Part shown: positions 19,466 through 20,606 of the stretch, piece after piece
Position numbering within the stretch: the first letter of the stretch is position 1
Layout of the letters: each line of letters begins with the position of its first letter
Assembly (NCBI GenBank): GCA_964366875.1
Contig: CAYIVF010000012.1
Location: forward strand, 1 to 20,606
Length of the DNA: 20,606 bases
Source of the DNA: CAYIVF01 sp964366875
Lineage (GTDB): Bacteria > Patescibacteriota > Minisyncoccia > Minisyncoccales > Staskawiczbacteraceae
Direction: 5' to 3'
The notes under the pieces: generated by a model
The model's input: the letters and a program-made list of their open reading frames with translations, nothing else
Databases searched by the model: none
What the model was told of the DNA's origin: nothing
Made by a program: the position numbers and the translations under genes

Positions 19466-19585
19466 TATGCGGAAATAAGAATAATTTTTTGTTCGGGTTC
19501 GGGTCGCGAGAGCTTCCCGCGAAGCGGGAGCTCCCGACCTAGGCTGTGGGCGAGGCGTGCAAAAAATTATTCTTATTTCCGCATA
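19466..19585 (-). ncRNA. Long hairpin element B (conserved core, unique stem) between tRNA-Thr and rpmG
   Basis: Perfect 26-bp arms (19466-19491 with 19560-19585; arm begins TATGCGGAAATAAG) enclose a GC-rich core that starts GTTCGGG and ends GGCTGTGGGCGAGGCGTGC. Those ends match element A upstream of rplU. The middle holds an extra hairpin around CTTCCCGCGAAGCGGGAG (19513-19530). The stem starts 4 nt past the tRNA-Thr 3' end and finishes 25 nt before rpmG, so it may act in tRNA processing, in rpmG control, or be a DNA repeat. Confidence 0.55.
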
Positions 19586-19589
19586 TATG

Positions 19590-19662
19590 AGCCGATGCGC
19601 AGATTTGCACTGCGGACCTTACGCTTACCATGCGTATGCTCTGCTGCCTGAGCTACATCGGC
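19590..19662 (-). tRNA. tRNA-Thr (anticodon GGT)
   Basis: Acceptor arms GCCGATG/CATCGGC, anticodon stem TACGC/GCGTA around ATGGTAA (anticodon GGT) and T arm GCAGT-GCAAATC-TGC. The T loop begins G-C rather than T-T, slightly atypical. Discriminator T; CCA is not encoded. Confidence 0.92.
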
Positions 19663-19670
19663 ATTTTATG

Positions 19671-19754
19671 TGGGTGTGAGTGGAGTCGAACCACCTGGGT
19701 CCAGTGGACAAAGGTTTTACAGACCTTCCCCGCGCCGTACGGGACTACACACCC
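19671..19754 (-). tRNA. tRNA-Tyr (anticodon GTA)
   Basis: Acceptor arms GGGTGTG/CACACCC, anticodon stem AAGGT/ACCTT around CTGTAAA (anticodon GTA), and the long variable arm (TGTCCACTGGACCC) of bacterial tRNA-Tyr. Discriminator A; CCA is not encoded. Confidence 0.94.
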
Positions 19755-19766
19755 TTAATTTATTTG

Positions 19767-19795
19767 ATTTTACCACAAAAATTATTATTTTTCAA
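19767..19795 (-). promoter_or_regulatory. Promoter of the tRNA-Tyr/tRNA-Thr/rpmG unit
   Basis: On the minus strand TTGAAA (19790-19795), a 17-nt spacer and TAAAAT (19767-19772) overlap the 3' end of trmD and lie 13 nt upstream of tRNA-Tyr. Confidence 0.6.
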
Positions 19796-20453
19796 TGACT
19801 TTGCCGTGGGCTTTTTTCCACTCATTTATTTTTTTGTGGTTGCCGGATAATAAAACTTTAGGGACTTTCCACTTTTTGCCTTTTGCGGGTTCAAAAACTT
19901 CGGGACGCGTATATTGCGCATATTCTAAAAATCCGCCGGCTTTAGTAATTCTCTCTTTTAACAACTGGGGCTTTCCCAAAACTCCGGGAACAAGCCGGGA
20001 AATTGTTTCTATTGCCACCATTGCCGGAAGCTCGCCACCCATTAAATCGTAATCCCCTATTGATAATTCCATATCCGCAATGTTTTTTGCCACTCTTTCA
20101 TCAACCCCTTCATATCTTCCGCAAATAAAAATTATTTGTTTCAATTTTGATAATTTATAAGCAATTTGCTGATTAAACTTTTTGCCGCGAGGAGTAAAAA
20201 GTATCACCTTCGTTTTTCTGTTTTTCTTTATTTGTTTTACTGCCTTATAAATCGGCTCAACTTTTAACACCATTCCCAATCCCCCGCCAAACGGCCTGTC
20301 GTCAACTTGTTTATGAATTCCTTTTGTCCATTTTCTCAAATTATGCACATTTATTTTTATAAACTTCTTTTTTTGGCCGCGGGAAATCAAGCTCTCTTTT
20401 AAATAAGAGCTGAAAATGTCTGGAAAAATTGTAATAATATCAAATTTAATCAT
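19785..20453 (-). CDS. trmD: tRNA (guanine37-N1)-methyltransferase TrmD
   Basis: TrmD methylates N1 of G37 next to the anticodon, preventing +1 frameshifts. It is a SPOUT-fold (trefoil-knot) dimer. The 222 residues from ATG 20453 show FDIITIFPDIF (about 4-14), HNLRKWT, QVDDRPFGGGLGMVLKVEP, the cofactor knot FICGRYEGVDERV and SIGDYDLMGGELPAMV, then the C-terminal RPEVFEP. The last two thirds match the family well. The ATG directly follows the T-tract of an upstream terminator with no space for a Shine-Dalgarno; a TTG two codons upstream is the alternative start. Confidence 0.96.
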   Translation of the reverse strand: MIKFDIITIFPDIFSSYLKESLISRGQKKKFIKINVHNLRKWTKGIHKQVDDRPFGGGLGMVLKVEPIYKAVKQIKKNRKTKVILFTPRGKKFNQQIAYKLSKLKQIIFICGRYEGVDERVAKNIADMELSIGDYDLMGGELPAMVAIETISRLVPGVLGKPQLLKERITKAGGFLEYAQYTRPEVFEPAKGKKWKVPKVLLSGNHKKINEWKKAHGKVIEK

Positions 20454-20493
20454 AAACAAAAAAGCGTTGATTTATAATAACGCTTTTTTGTTT
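20454..20493 (-). terminator. Perfect 15-bp hairpin abutting the trmD start codon
   Basis: AAACAAAAAAGCGTT (20454-20468) pairs perfectly with AACGCTTTTTTGTTT (20479-20493) around a 10-nt loop. It would terminate the upstream gene, yet its end touches the trmD ATG. It may attenuate trmD. Confidence 0.8.
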
Positions 20494-20504
20494 TTCTGTA
20501 AAGA

Positions 20505-20606
20505 TTACAGAGAAATATTTTCGATTTCTTCTGAGACTTCTTTTCTCTCAGCTCTTGGAGCACGACCGCCTTCTGGTTCCTCAATTTTGAGGTTCACTCT
20601 GGCGTG
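20505..20606 (-). CDS. C-terminal end of an unrecognised gene (cut by window edge)
   Basis: The last 33 residues of a frame ending ...APRAERKEVSEEIENISL and the stop at 20505-20507 are visible. They are highly charged and probably unstructured. Genes in this position are often rpsP or another translation gene in the trmD neighbourhood, but the visible tail matches nothing specific. The gene ends 12 nt before the terminator hairpin. Confidence 0.5.
   Translation of the reverse strand, partial: HARVNLKIEEPEGGRAPRAERKEVSEEIENISL

Noticed and set aside
1..20606. CRISPR array, transposase, integrase or phage genes
   Set aside because: No regularly spaced direct repeats and no recognisable mobile-element or phage proteins were found on either strand.

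Overview
The window is an AT-rich, tightly packed bacterial segment with almost every gene on the minus strand. Short intergenic gaps, many ATGA overlaps, start codons mostly without Shine-Dalgarno sequences, and a small streamlined gene set suggest a Patescibacteria/CPR (Parcubacteria-like) genome. That assignment is inference from gene content and style; no rRNA is present to confirm it.

Layout, left to right: a MacB/FtsX-type permease C-terminal fragment; prmC; a WG-repeat-like small gene and an amidohydrolase, both GC-richer with their own promoters; rplU behind a long hairpin element; rmuC; a CaCA-type cation exchanger and an amino-acid permease; tRNA-Glu (plus strand); the division/wall operon mraZ-rsmH-ftsL-like-ftsI/PBP (reading right to left); a signal-dense mraZ control region; a divergent PurM/AIR-synthase-like gene on the plus strand; a small unknown gene with a long leader; a three-gene membrane operon ending in a membrane-anchored double-AAA+ ClpC relative; a DUF4258-like gene; tRNA-Val; rplL and rplJ behind an L10 leader with an attenuator; mltG; pcm; a winged-helix-like gene; tRNA-Trp, rpmG, tRNA-Thr and tRNA-Tyr; trmD; and the 3' end of an unrecognised gene.

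Two gene classes stand out. The core genes are AT-rich, operonic and mostly lack Shine-Dalgarno sites. Four genes (amidohydrolase, WG-repeat-like gene, PurM-like gene, 82-aa gene) are visibly GC-richer; three of them have clear Shine-Dalgarno sites and most sit behind near-consensus promoters with intrinsic terminators. They look like separately acquired or separately expressed single-gene units.

The most interesting non-coding signals are: (1) two long hairpins upstream of rplU and rpmG that share a conserved core but have unrelated, fully paired stems; (2) four intergenic copies of the dyad TTGTCGCACAATA; (3) an mraZ control region combining a three-site MraZ operator with three perfect DnaA boxes; (4) short palindromic repeats embedded in frame in prmC and rmuC and in the apical hairpin of the L10 leader. 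The most interesting protein system is the membrane-tethered ClpC-like ATPase, which lacks both substrate-gripping pore loops and has a degenerate first ATPase domain; it is encoded directly behind two small membrane proteins.
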